DNA of 53,473 nucleotides from positions 1 through 53,473 of the forward strand of contig UQSK01000008.1 of assembly GCA_900543605.1 (NCBI GenBank), written 5' to 3'. The stretch comes from an uncultured Collinsella sp. (GTDB lineage Bacteria > Actinomycetota > Coriobacteriia > Coriobacteriales > Coriobacteriaceae). A program made the position numbers and the translations under genes. The notes under the pieces were generated by a model. The model made no database searches. It had not been told where the DNA came from and saw nothing but the letters and a program-made list of their open reading frames with translations. Of the stretch, positions 36,121 to 44,300 are shown piece by piece (the first letter of the stretch is position 1; each line of letters starts with the position of its first letter).

Positions 36121-37236
36121 ATGGCGGCACCGACGGCGTACAGGCAGGCAAATCCATTCACTCCGATGTTCGGACGTGTACCGGCGTATATGGCCGGCCG
36201 TGAGCAAATCATCGATGATATGGTGCTGGCGTTTGAAAATGACGATTCCGATCCCAATCTTTGCTCGGTTTTCTATGGTGCGCGTGGTACAGGTAAAACG
36301 GCGCTTTTGGCATATCTGTCGTACCGCGCCCAGCAAGAGGGCTGGATTACAGCGAATGTGACGGCCTCGGAGGGGATGCTCGAAGACATTTTGCAGCGCC
36401 TCAACGAATCAGCTGCCCATCTGATCGAAAAGCCCGCTTCTAGGCGTGTGAACAGTGTCGGCATTGCCCCCGTAGGAAGCATGAGCTGGGAAAACATCGA
36501 TATTGAATTTGAGGACGCTAACTGGCGCACTAAGATGAACGCTTTGTTTGCTCAGCTTGAAGCGACTGACACCGGGGTGCTTATCGCCGTTGACGAAGTG
36601 GATGCATCGTTTGCGCAAATGACGGAGCTTGTTACTACCTACCAGCACTTTGTAAGCGAGAATAAAAAGGTAGCTTTGCTTATGGCGGGGCTGCCGTTTC
36701 GCGTGCTGGCGTTGCTGACGGGGAAATCGACATCGTTTCTTCGTCGTGCGGCTCAACATTCACTGGGATCAATTTCACCGACTGAGGTAAAGGAAGCGTT
36801 TCGACTAACGATTGAGGACGGCGGCAAGACGATTTCCGATGAGGCGATCGACCTCGCTGCCAAGGCGATCGATGGCTTTCCGTTTATGTTCCAGTTGGTG
36901 GGGTATCGGGCATGGAATGCTTCGCGCCAAGCCTCCGAGGTTTCTATTGAGGATGTCGAACGAGGCGCGAAACTTGCGCAAGAGGAGCTGGAATCGCGAG
37001 TTTTCGCTTCAACAGCGGCGGAACTTTCACGAGGGGACCTTGAATTTCTTCGTGCAATGAATCCGGTTGGGACGACGACCAGGCAAGAGCTGGCAGCGAG
37101 GCTTAAGAAGAGTTCCGGTTCGATTTCAACGTATAAAAAGCGTCTGGTAGAGGCTGGGGTAATTGAAGAGCCTCTGCAAGGGCGTTTTGAGTTTGCATTG
37201 CCAGGCTTCGGCCGATATGTGGCATCGCTTTGTTAG
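36121..37236 (+). CDS. AAA ATPase with C-terminal winged-helix-like domain
   Basis: The 371-residue protein resembles Orc1/Cdc6-like or archaeal-type AAA ATPases. It has a Walker A motif GARGTGKTA near residue 57, a Walker B motif VLIAVDEVD near residue 155, a sensor-like LLMAGLPFRV, and a C-terminal DNA-binding-like region near residues 310-365 (TTRQELAARLKKSSGSISTYKKRL). The start fits AAGGGAGG (36109-36116). Its codon choice is more relaxed and AT-richer than the core genes, suggesting acquisition. No partner gene is adjacent. The biological role is unknown. Confidence 0.78.
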   Translation: MAAPTAYRQANPFTPMFGRVPAYMAGREQIIDDMVLAFENDDSDPNLCSVFYGARGTGKTALLAYLSYRAQQEGWITANVTASEGMLEDILQRLNESAAHLIEKPASRRVNSVGIAPVGSMSWENIDIEFEDANWRTKMNALFAQLEATDTGVLIAVDEVDASFAQMTELVTTYQHFVSENKKVALLMAGLPFRVLALLTGKSTSFLRRAAQHSLGSISPTEVKEAFRLTIEDGGKTISDEAIDLAAKAIDGFPFMFQLVGYRAWNASRQASEVSIEDVERGAKLAQEELESRVFASTAAELSRGDLEFLRAMNPVGTTTRQELAARLKKSSGSISTYKKRLVEAGVIEEPLQGRFEFALPGFGRYVASLC

Positions 37237-37276
37237 GGGGTTGTTGCTGCGAAGGATCTCTTCATGTCCTTTAGCT

Positions 37277-37333
37277 GTCTCGATCTGTAACAATAAGCCT
37301 GCTTTTAGGGCCCTATCTGTTACAGACTGAGAC
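37277..37333. repeat. 57-nt palindrome, copy a
   Basis: GTCTCGATCTGTAACA (37277-37292) pairs with TGTTACAGACTGAGAC (37318-37333), with two mismatched positions. The loop is 25 nt. It lies after the AAA ATPase gene, separate from the five copies near the surface genes. Confidence 0.88.
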
Positions 37334-37363
37334 AAACTGGCAGAGTGACCTTCTGCTCCGCTC

Positions 37364-37420
37364 AAACCGCTACAAAGGGGACAGGCCCCGTTGTAGCGGT
37401 TTTTGTTTTAGGCAGAGGGG
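37364..37420 (+). repeat. GGGACAG palindrome, AAACCGCTAC type
   Basis: AAACCGCTACAA (37364-37375) pairs perfectly with TTGTAGCGGTTT (37391-37402) around AGGGGACAGGCCCCG. The right flank GGTTTTTGTTTTAGGCAGAG matches 35973-35992, and it contains the stop codon and last codons of the minus-strand luxR-type gene. Confidence 0.88.
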
Positions 37421-38811
37421 AAGGCCTTGGTGAGACCGGCGCGCGTCTGCGTGTCGGTCTTTTGGTAGATAGAACTCAGGTGGCGCTGTACCATGCGCAT
37501 CGAGATGCCGAGTTCCTCGGCGATTTGCTTGAGCGGGCGTTCGTCCTGGGTCACGGCTATGAGCACGTCAACTTCGCGCGGGGTGAGAGCGTGGTTGGCG
37601 ATGAAGGCCTGGCGCTGCTCCTCGATGCTCGGCGCAGCGAGCGCTTTCTCGGCTCGTTGCTGGTGTTCGCGCTCCTGCTCGGTTTGGGGCAGGCGGAACA
37701 GGCCCGCGGCTACAAACGCCACACTAGCCGCCACAAGCAGCATGAGCGCGCCGATCATGATGAGGGCGACATTGCCCGAGGTCACAAGTGCCAGCGAGAT
37801 GCCCGACGTAGTGAACGCGCACACGTTGTTGGCTGCGCGGCCCATGCTAGCCCACAGTGCGGGCGTATGCATGCGCGGCGCCAGCTGCGTAAACGTGGCG
37901 GTAAAGAACGTGACAAAAAAGCCCGAACTCAGATAAAAGACGATGAGGCCCAAGTTGGGGTCGGCGCCGGCTTCCACGGCTAAGATCGAGATGGTGGAAA
38001 GTACCGTGACGCCGAGCATGATGAGGCCCATGTAGCGACGCTCGGCAAGATCAAAGTCGATACCGGCGACGAGACCGCTCGCCGCCAAAAAGAGGCGCGG
38101 CCAGGTCTGTACGGCGATGGTGCCGTGGGCGTTGGAAAACGTGACGACGTCATCGAGCGTCGAGAACAGGCAGGCGAGAATCATGACGAGCGCGATACTC
38201 CAGCACGCCTGCTTGGCGAGGGCGTGCGAGGGCTCGGCAAAGGGATTGATGGCGGGGCTGGAGCTCTCGGCGGCCTTTTGGGGAACGACGCTGAGGACGG
38301 AGATGGCGATAGTCGTTGTGCCAAGGACGATGAGCTCTGCGATGCCGCCGCAATCGAGCAGGTTGATGGCGAACTGCATCAGGATGCCCGCGGCATAGGC
38401 CGCTCCCGCACCGGTGGCGAGCTTGGGGTCATCTTGGAATGCCAACGAAAAGGCGTGGTGAGCAGCGGCACCCAGCAGGCCGAGTCCAAAGAAGGCCACG
38501 CAGCCCAGAATCTCGAGGGCAAGCGGACCCGTGGGGGACTGGATCTGGGTCAATCCCAGGATGGCGATGGGAACAGCGGCGTTGGCGGCTGCCAGTGAGT
38601 GGCCTTCGCGCTGTGCGAGCCCGAGCAGCGGCGCGTATCCGATAAAGCCGAGTACACTCGCGCCCAGAATAAAGCCCTGTGCGATCACAACGCGTTCGGC
38701 ACCGGCGAGCAGCCCGACGTTGACGTCGAAGCGAAACTCGGCGGCAAGGAAGGCGAAGGTGAAGAGCGCGAGTGCCAGAAGCGCTTTGATTTTAGGCCTG
38801 CTCAGGTTCAA
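37408..38811 (-). CDS. Membrane-embedded LuxR-type transcriptional regulator
   Basis: The 467-residue protein has about twelve transmembrane segments (residues 8-385) followed by a LuxR/GerE helix-turn-helix near residues 400-460 (LTPREVDVLIAV, then IAEELGISMRMVQRHLSSIY). Membrane-fused LuxR regulators of this layout are strongly expanded in Coriobacteriia; most have unknown signals. The start is TTG 38811, after AAAGGA on the minus strand. It faces away from the surface-protein gene, with a conserved palindrome (38914-38941) in the gap between them. That makes it a candidate regulator of the surface genes; this is inference from position only. Confidence 0.87.
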   Translation of the reverse strand: MNLSRPKIKALLALALFTFAFLAAEFRFDVNVGLLAGAERVVIAQGFILGASVLGFIGYAPLLGLAQREGHSLAAANAAVPIAILGLTQIQSPTGPLALEILGCVAFFGLGLLGAAAHHAFSLAFQDDPKLATGAGAAYAAGILMQFAINLLDCGGIAELIVLGTTTIAISVLSVVPQKAAESSSPAINPFAEPSHALAKQACWSIALVMILACLFSTLDDVVTFSNAHGTIAVQTWPRLFLAASGLVAGIDFDLAERRYMGLIMLGVTVLSTISILAVEAGADPNLGLIVFYLSSGFFVTFFTATFTQLAPRMHTPALWASMGRAANNVCAFTTSGISLALVTSGNVALIMIGALMLLVAASVAFVAAGLFRLPQTEQEREHQQRAEKALAAPSIEEQRQAFIANHALTPREVDVLIAVTQDERPLKQIAEELGISMRMVQRHLSSIYQKTDTQTRAGLTKAFPSA

Positions 38812-38902
38812 GGACGGTCCTTTGGGTGGACGAATGATCGTGTCCTCGATTGTAGCGTTCCCGGGACGAGTGTGGCGATGGTGAAATCATATTGAATGAA
38901 AC

Positions 38903-38941
38903 CGCAGGTAGAGGCCTAGGTTCACATCTACGAACCTAGGC
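38903..38941 (+). promoter_or_regulatory. Shared upstream element of surface genes, copy 1
   Basis: CGCAGGTAGA (38903-38912) is followed by the palindrome GCCTAGGTTC (38914-38923), an 8-base spacer and GAACCTAGGC (38932-38941). The same box, the same TAGGTTC-N8-GAACCTA core and the same spacing occur at 41243-41284. The outer arm bases differ between copies but pair in both. It lies between the luxR-type gene and surface gene 1. The remainder of the 226-bp gap is a GGGACAG palindrome. Confidence 0.75.
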
Positions 38942-38976
38942 ATACGGAGTCAATTGACACATCTTGGTGGTACAGG

Positions 38977-39011
38977 ACCACCACAAAGAGGACAGGCACC
39001 TTTGTGGTGGT
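38977..39011 (+). repeat. GGGACAG palindrome, ACCACCACAAAG type, copy 1
   Basis: ACCACCACAAAG (38977-38988) pairs perfectly with CTTTGTGGTGGT (39000-39011) around AGGACAGGCAC. It lies just upstream of the ribosome binding site of surface gene 1. Confidence 0.9.
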
Positions 39012-39037
39012 ATGCCCCTACGACCAAGGAGGCCGTT

Positions 39038-41008
39038 ATGTGCGGAAGCCACTTTGGAAAGCAAACTCAGCGTGAGCGCACCTGTTCGCTGGTTCACGGT
39101 ACTTGGCGTTGTGTGGGTGCCAAAATCGCTTGCGCTGGAGCGTGTGCGCTTATGGTCGGCCAGCTGCTGCTGCCGAGCGTGGCGCTGGCGACGGAATGCG
39201 CCGATCCCGCCGCTGGGACGGATGAGGTTGCCGCGGCTCCGGTGACGCCGACGGTTGCGGAGGATACGGCCGCAACGACCGCACCAGCCGCTTCGACCGC
39301 GCCTGCAACCGATGCTGCTCCGGCGGCGCAAGCCACCGCTGAGCCTCAGCAGACAATCCCAGCCGATGCCGCCAATGAGTCTAGCGGTGCTGCGCTCGCT
39401 GGGCAAAACGCTTCTGGCGACGAAAACGCCGCCATGCCGGCGAGCAACGCCATCATGCCCTGCGGCGTGACCGATGTTGTTGGCGGCAGCGACGTTAGGG
39501 TCAATACGACCGTGGTTTCCCGCTACACGGACTGCGCGCTTCCGAGCAATGTCACACTCGAAAAGGGCCAGTCGTATACCTATGATTTTCCCGATGTTGA
39601 GGGCGGCATGCCGGATGAGCCGCTCTGCGAACTTGTCGAAACCAAGTACTACCGGGCCGATGCTGCTTCGGGCACCCTGGCTGAAGTCCAGGACGCATCT
39701 ATGTCCGATGTGACGGCCCGCTCTGAGCCTGTTGGCGATCACATGAGGCTGACGCTGACCTTTACGGGTGGCGCGGCAGGCGGCTCGTATCGACTCACGC
39801 GCAATGAGGCTCTCTATATTGGCTCGGCACTGGAGTATACCGGAACTGACTATGAAGGCAGCTCGACTATCCTCAACGAAACCAGGTACGATTATTACCT
39901 CCGCTACGTCATCAATAGCGAAATTACGCTCGTTGCATCGGAAAACGAAGCCCTCCATAACCTGGACGTCAACGACGTGAAGACCGACTACGCGCCCGGC
40001 GAGGCGCCGCGCGCGACCGCGACGATCCCCACTGCTGACGCCGACAAGTACGAGATCGCCTATGAGTGCTGGGAAGAGATGGAGCTCGATATGGAATCCG
40101 GGGAGTCGGTACCCGTTGCCTTCTGGTATTCCGACCCCGCGAAGTACACGCCGGGCATGAAGAAGATTGACCACTTCGAAGAGGGAAAGTTCTACATGTA
40201 CTCCGTTGAGCTGAGGCTCAAGGGCGACAATACCGTGGCCGATGACTGCAATATGAACGTCAACGGTCATTGGGCGCACCACATCAAGACCGCCAACGGT
40301 GTCTTAGCGCCAAGCGCTGACTTTATGCTGTGCGAGCAGCCGATTGATGAATGGCGTGCCATCGACGTTATCGAGATCAACGGTGCCACGACCACCTTTA
40401 AGGCAGGCGACAGGCCGGTCTTTACGGCGGGTACTCCGGCGGGTTCCGACTCTATTCTCCAGTGCGAGTTCTGGACGGGCAGCGACGGCAGCGAAGTAAA
40501 TTCCGTTGAGTTCTGGGACCAGCACATCACCAACCATATCGACGCGTTTAAGCCCGGTGTGACCTATCGTTACGGCCTGTACTTTAAGCCGGCGCGTGGT
40601 TTCTACTTTACGCCCAATACCAAGCTGAAGATCAATGGGGTTGAGTGTGGCTATCAGGTGGGCGAGGCAAGTGAGGTTGATCCCGAGAGCGGTTGGGCCT
40701 TCACCCTGTGGCTCAACACCGATCTGACCTTTACGCCTGAAGCCACGCCGACTCCCGATCCGCAGCCTACGCCGGATCCCAAGCCGACACCGCAGTCTGA
40801 GGTTAAGCCCGAGACCAAGCCCGAGGCCAAGCCGGCTACGACCGCCACGGTGAGCAAGACGGTTGAGAAAGCCACGCCGGCCAAAAAGTCCGCCGCCGTC
40901 CTGGCCGCCACGGGCGACACCACCGCGATGACGGTCACCGCTCTGGGCATCGCCGGCGCAACCGTTGCCGCCGCAGGCATCGCCGCGACCAAGCGCCGCA
41001 AGCGCTAG
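39038..41008 (+). CDS. LAxTG-anchored cell-wall surface protein, 656 residues
   Basis: The protein has an N-terminal signal sequence (hydrophobic core about residues 30-50, likely cleavage after VALA), a Thr/Ala/Pro-rich stretch (about 55-135), and a large extracellular region of mostly beta structure without a family I recognise. Then come a Pro-rich wall spacer with PTPDPQPTPDPKP repeats, a sorting motif LAATG at residues 622-626, a hydrophobic helix and the tail KRRKR. Two segments share an F/Y-x-Y-x-V-x-L pattern near a V-N-G turn, suggesting repeated modules. ATG 39038 follows AAGGAGG (39026-39032). Its last 30 codons and downstream DNA closely match those of surface gene 2. It probably acts in adhesion or as a wall structure. 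Confidence 0.82.
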   Translation: MCGSHFGKQTQRERTCSLVHGTWRCVGAKIACAGACALMVGQLLLPSVALATECADPAAGTDEVAAAPVTPTVAEDTAATTAPAASTAPATDAAPAAQATAEPQQTIPADAANESSGAALAGQNASGDENAAMPASNAIMPCGVTDVVGGSDVRVNTTVVSRYTDCALPSNVTLEKGQSYTYDFPDVEGGMPDEPLCELVETKYYRADAASGTLAEVQDASMSDVTARSEPVGDHMRLTLTFTGGAAGGSYRLTRNEALYIGSALEYTGTDYEGSSTILNETRYDYYLRYVINSEITLVASENEALHNLDVNDVKTDYAPGEAPRATATIPTADADKYEIAYECWEEMELDMESGESVPVAFWYSDPAKYTPGMKKIDHFEEGKFYMYSVELRLKGDNTVADDCNMNVNGHWAHHIKTANGVLAPSADFMLCEQPIDEWRAIDVIEINGATTTFKAGDRPVFTAGTPAGSDSILQCEFWTGSDGSEVNSVEFWDQHITNHIDAFKPGVTYRYGLYFKPARGFYFTPNTKLKINGVECGYQVGEASEVDPESGWAFTLWLNTDLTFTPEATPTPDPQPTPDPKPTPQSEVKPETKPEAKPATTATVSKTVEKATPAKKSAAVLAATGDTTAMTVTALGIAGATVAAAGIAATKRRKR

Positions 41009-41044
41009 GTTTTGATGACGGCGCCCATCCTCGGCTTTTGCAAG

Positions 41045-41101
41045 ATCTCAATCTGTAACACCAAGCTGCCCAAAACGGCTCCAGATGTTACAGATTGAGA
41101 T
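41045..41101. repeat. 57-nt palindrome, copy b
   Basis: ATCTCAATCTGTAACA (41045-41060) pairs perfectly with TGTTACAGATTGAGAT (41086-41101). The loop contains AGC-TGCCCAAAACG-GCT, a second small stem. Copy d is nearly identical, loop included. Confidence 0.92.
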
Positions 41102-41125
41102 GAACCGAATGGCCGCCAATCTAAT

Positions 41126-41182
41126 GTCTCGATCCGTAACACCAGGCGGGGAATTTGACCTCTAACTGTTACAGATCGAGAC
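41126..41182. repeat. 57-nt palindrome, copy c
   Basis: GTCTCGATCCGTAACA (41126-41141) pairs with TGTTACAGATCGAGAC (41167-41182); one pair is G-U. Its loop (GGGGAATTTG) matches that of copy e. The 336-bp gap between the surface genes (41009-41344) holds copies b and c, one GGGACAG palindrome and the shared upstream element, and no gene. Confidence 0.92.
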
Positions 41183-41204
41183 AAACCGACCGGCCGAGTC
41201 CAGG

Positions 41205-41239
41205 ACCACCGCAAAGGTGCCTGTCCCCTTTGCGGTGGT
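41205..41239 (-). repeat. GGGACAG palindrome, ACCACCGCAAAG type, reverse orientation
   Basis: ACCACCGCAAAG (41205-41216) pairs perfectly with CTTTGCGGTGGT (41228-41239) around GTGCCTGTCCC. The arms differ from the copy at 48239 by one compensated base pair. It directly precedes the shared upstream element of surface gene 2. Confidence 0.9.
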
Positions 41240-41242
41240 TTG

Positions 41243-41284
41243 CGCAGGTAGAACGGTAGGTTCGTATATATGAACCTACCGTTC
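41243..41284 (+). promoter_or_regulatory. Shared upstream element of surface genes, copy 2
   Basis: CGCAGGTAGA (41243-41252) is followed by GAACGGTAGGTTC (41251-41263, overlapping by two bases), an 8-base A/T-rich spacer, and GAACCTACCGTTC (41272-41284), a perfect 13-bp dyad. It lies 61 bases before the start of surface gene 2. A T-rich run (CTTTGTTTTT) follows, so a terminator role for the preceding gene is an alternative reading of this copy. Confidence 0.75.
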
Positions 41285-41344
41285 GCTTTGTTTTTGGACG
41301 ACGATTACGCTGGATGACTTTTGGTTTGCAAGAAAGGAACGACC

Positions 41345-44300
41345 ATGAGGTGGACTACTGTTCGAGCGCTTTGCCGCCGCCTGACGGTTGCCACGGTGAC
41401 CCTCGCGATGGTGACGGGTTCGTTTCCCGCGGGCGCGTTTGCCGAGGCCTTCAACACCGATAACACTTTTGTGCAGACGGATAACGGCCAAGTAGCCGGC
41501 GCCGCTTCCGCCGATTCGGCTGACGCCCAAACGTCAGACTCTGCTTCCGCCGACCCCGCGCCCGATGCCGGCGCTGCCGACCTCACAGTGCTCGATACCG
41601 GTGACGCCCCTACGCCCCCGGCCTCCGAGATTGCATCGGCGGCGGGCCTGACGGGCGCCGGGCAGACTGAGAGCACGCCTGCGGGTACGCTCGCCACCGA
41701 TCTTGTCGAGGGCAAGGAGCTCGCCGAGCAGCAGAAGCAAGAGGAGGCTTCCGGTGCCGAGGCAACCTGGAACGAGGAGCTTGAGCTCTGGGCAACCTCG
41801 AAGGGCGCTACGGGCGTAAAGGGCGAATACGATGATGGCTACATAGCCGGCGAGCAGACCCCCGCGCAGTACTACTTCTCGACCGATAGCCTCACCAACG
41901 AAATTTCTATCGAGTATGGCGACGCAGGCATTACCACGTTGGAGGTGCCCTCGACCATCGACGGCAAAAATGTCGTGAGCCTTAAGGACATGGGAAACGC
42001 CGCTCTCACATCGGTCACCTTCGCCCCCGATTCGCATGTCCGCACCGTTGGCGGCCTGGGAGGCAGCAGCATCAAGGAAATCGCACTGCCCGATTCAGTT
42101 GAGGAGTTGGGCTGGAATGCGTTTACCGGAAGCAAGACACTTCAGACGGTGACCTGGCCCAATAACGCGGCCTTTACCACGATTCCCGAGCAGGCCTTTG
42201 AGGGCTGCGAAAAGCTCGATGACAACGTGGTGGCAACGCTGCCGCCTTCGGTTAAGACTATCGACTATCGTGCCTTCGCCAATTGCGGCGTGCCGCAGTT
42301 CTATGTCTCGGATACAACGGTACTCACCTTTACGCAGATCGATGTGCCGGGCACGGTGGAGCGGATTGAGCGCTATGCCTTTGACGGGTGCTCGCATGTG
42401 TCGTCGGTGACGATCGGCGACGGCGTTAAATCTATCGGGGCGCTCGCGTTCGCCTCTCTTGATCCTGCGATTGCCGGCAAAGAGATTGTGCTACCCAAAA
42501 GCGTGGAAATGATAGAGTGGGGAGCTTTTGAGAACACGAGATACGGAAACGAGACGAACCATAATGCCGTTTCCCTGCGCGTGATGAACCCCGATCTTCA
42601 GTTTGGTGAGGCGGGCTATCCGGGCGACTATAATGAGCGCGTGACAATCGATGGCGTAACGTATGCGATTCCCTTTAGTGAAGGCCAGACCATCTATGCC
42701 TATGCGACCGATTCGGCTGGCAACCCCTCGATGGTCAAAAAGCTTGCCGATGCCGTGGCTGATCGCAAGGACTCCATCGATTCTTCGAAGCCTGCCTACG
42801 CGTTTGAGTGGATGGGCGAGGCGGCCCAGGTGACGGGCAAACTTCCCCAGGGCGCGACGGCTACACTCGCGCAGGCGGGGCAGTCCACGCCGCTGGCGGT
42901 TAGCGATGACGGCAGCTTTACAGCGGACGCTCTCTCCAAGACAGCAGCCACCCTGCGCATTTCGCTCGACGGTTACTATGACATGGTGCTGGCGTGCCCG
43001 GGCGACCAGATGACGGGCACATGGAATATCGGAGAGATTAAGGCGGAGGACTTTACCAAGATTCCGGCCTCGCGCGCGATTGAGCTCAATGTGGCCTATC
43101 TCGAACCGGTCGCAGGCCAGGATAAGACCGAACGCATTGAGCTCGATAGTCTCGATAACATCGATCTGACGGTGAAGAGCGGCGGCAAGACGCTCAAACC
43201 TGCCAAGGGCGACAAGGAAAACGACTACCGTATCCAGGGTACAGCGCTCGTGGTGTCGCAGGCCATTGCCGATGCGGACCAGGATCTGGAGATAACGCTC
43301 GTGCCCAAAGACAGCCTCAAGCTGGGTGGGGCGACGGCGACGGTGAAGCCTTCGGCCGGCAAGGTCGATATCGACTTGAAGCCTTGGGGCACGGCGGCGG
43401 TCACGACCAAGGGCGACTACCAGGGCGCCAACCGCGTGCTGGTGTTCCGTACGTCCGACGGCAAGCTGGTCGCCGACGGCGTCACCTATCTGATGGGTTA
43501 CGAAGACGATGGCACCACGCCTATCATGAAGGCCGAGACGCCGCGCCTTAAGGCCGGTTCGTACACCATCGTCGCCTTTAACAAGACGAGCTACGAAATC
43601 CAAGCGACGAGCTATTCCACGTTTAGCCGCCTGGGACTGACCGTAGGTAAGCATATCGCGCAAAAACAGGTGAAGATCGAGGACGGCAAGCAGCTCGATG
43701 TGACGCTCGACGTGCCGACGTTTGACGTGGAGACCTATCGTGCCGAGCGCGGGCTGGCGGCGGGCTCGGTTATTGCCGAGTCGCCCGCAGTTACCGGCGT
43801 GGAGACCGAGCTGCGCATTCACTATGAGCTCAAGGACAGCCAGGCTGCCAAGATTGAGATTCCGCTGACCAAGGACGCGGTCGAGGACGTGTCCGCCGGA
43901 TTTCGTGAAGCCGACGATAGCACCAATACCTGGTGGACTGATGCGACATGGGAAGGCGACAACCTCGTTCTCGATATGAAGAAGAGTGCGGGCGCCGATG
44001 TGTTTGTGCGCTTTAAGCCTAAGGCCGCGGGCACCTATGCCATCTCGCCGCTCATTACGCTGGGCGAGGTGACATTGCCGCTGGGAAGCACCACACTCGA
44101 GGTTAGCGGATCGCGCATCGAGGTCGACAGCACCGACGTTCACAGCTTGCTGGGCAATGTGGCCTACGTTTATGCGGCGCCGGGCAAGAGCGTGCAGCTC
44201 ACCGTGGGGACGGGCTCGTCGGCTGCAAAGTACACCGGTAAGACCAATAAACTCGGCCGTGCCAAGATTGAATACGACCTGCCGCAGGATACGCTTGCCG

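Noticed and set aside
38903..41284. Invertible promoter segment flanked by the two TAGGTTC palindromes
   Set aside because: Each copy is itself a palindrome, and the 2.3 kb between them is a full gene. The flanking CGCAGGTAGA boxes are in the same direction, which would favour deletion rather than inversion.
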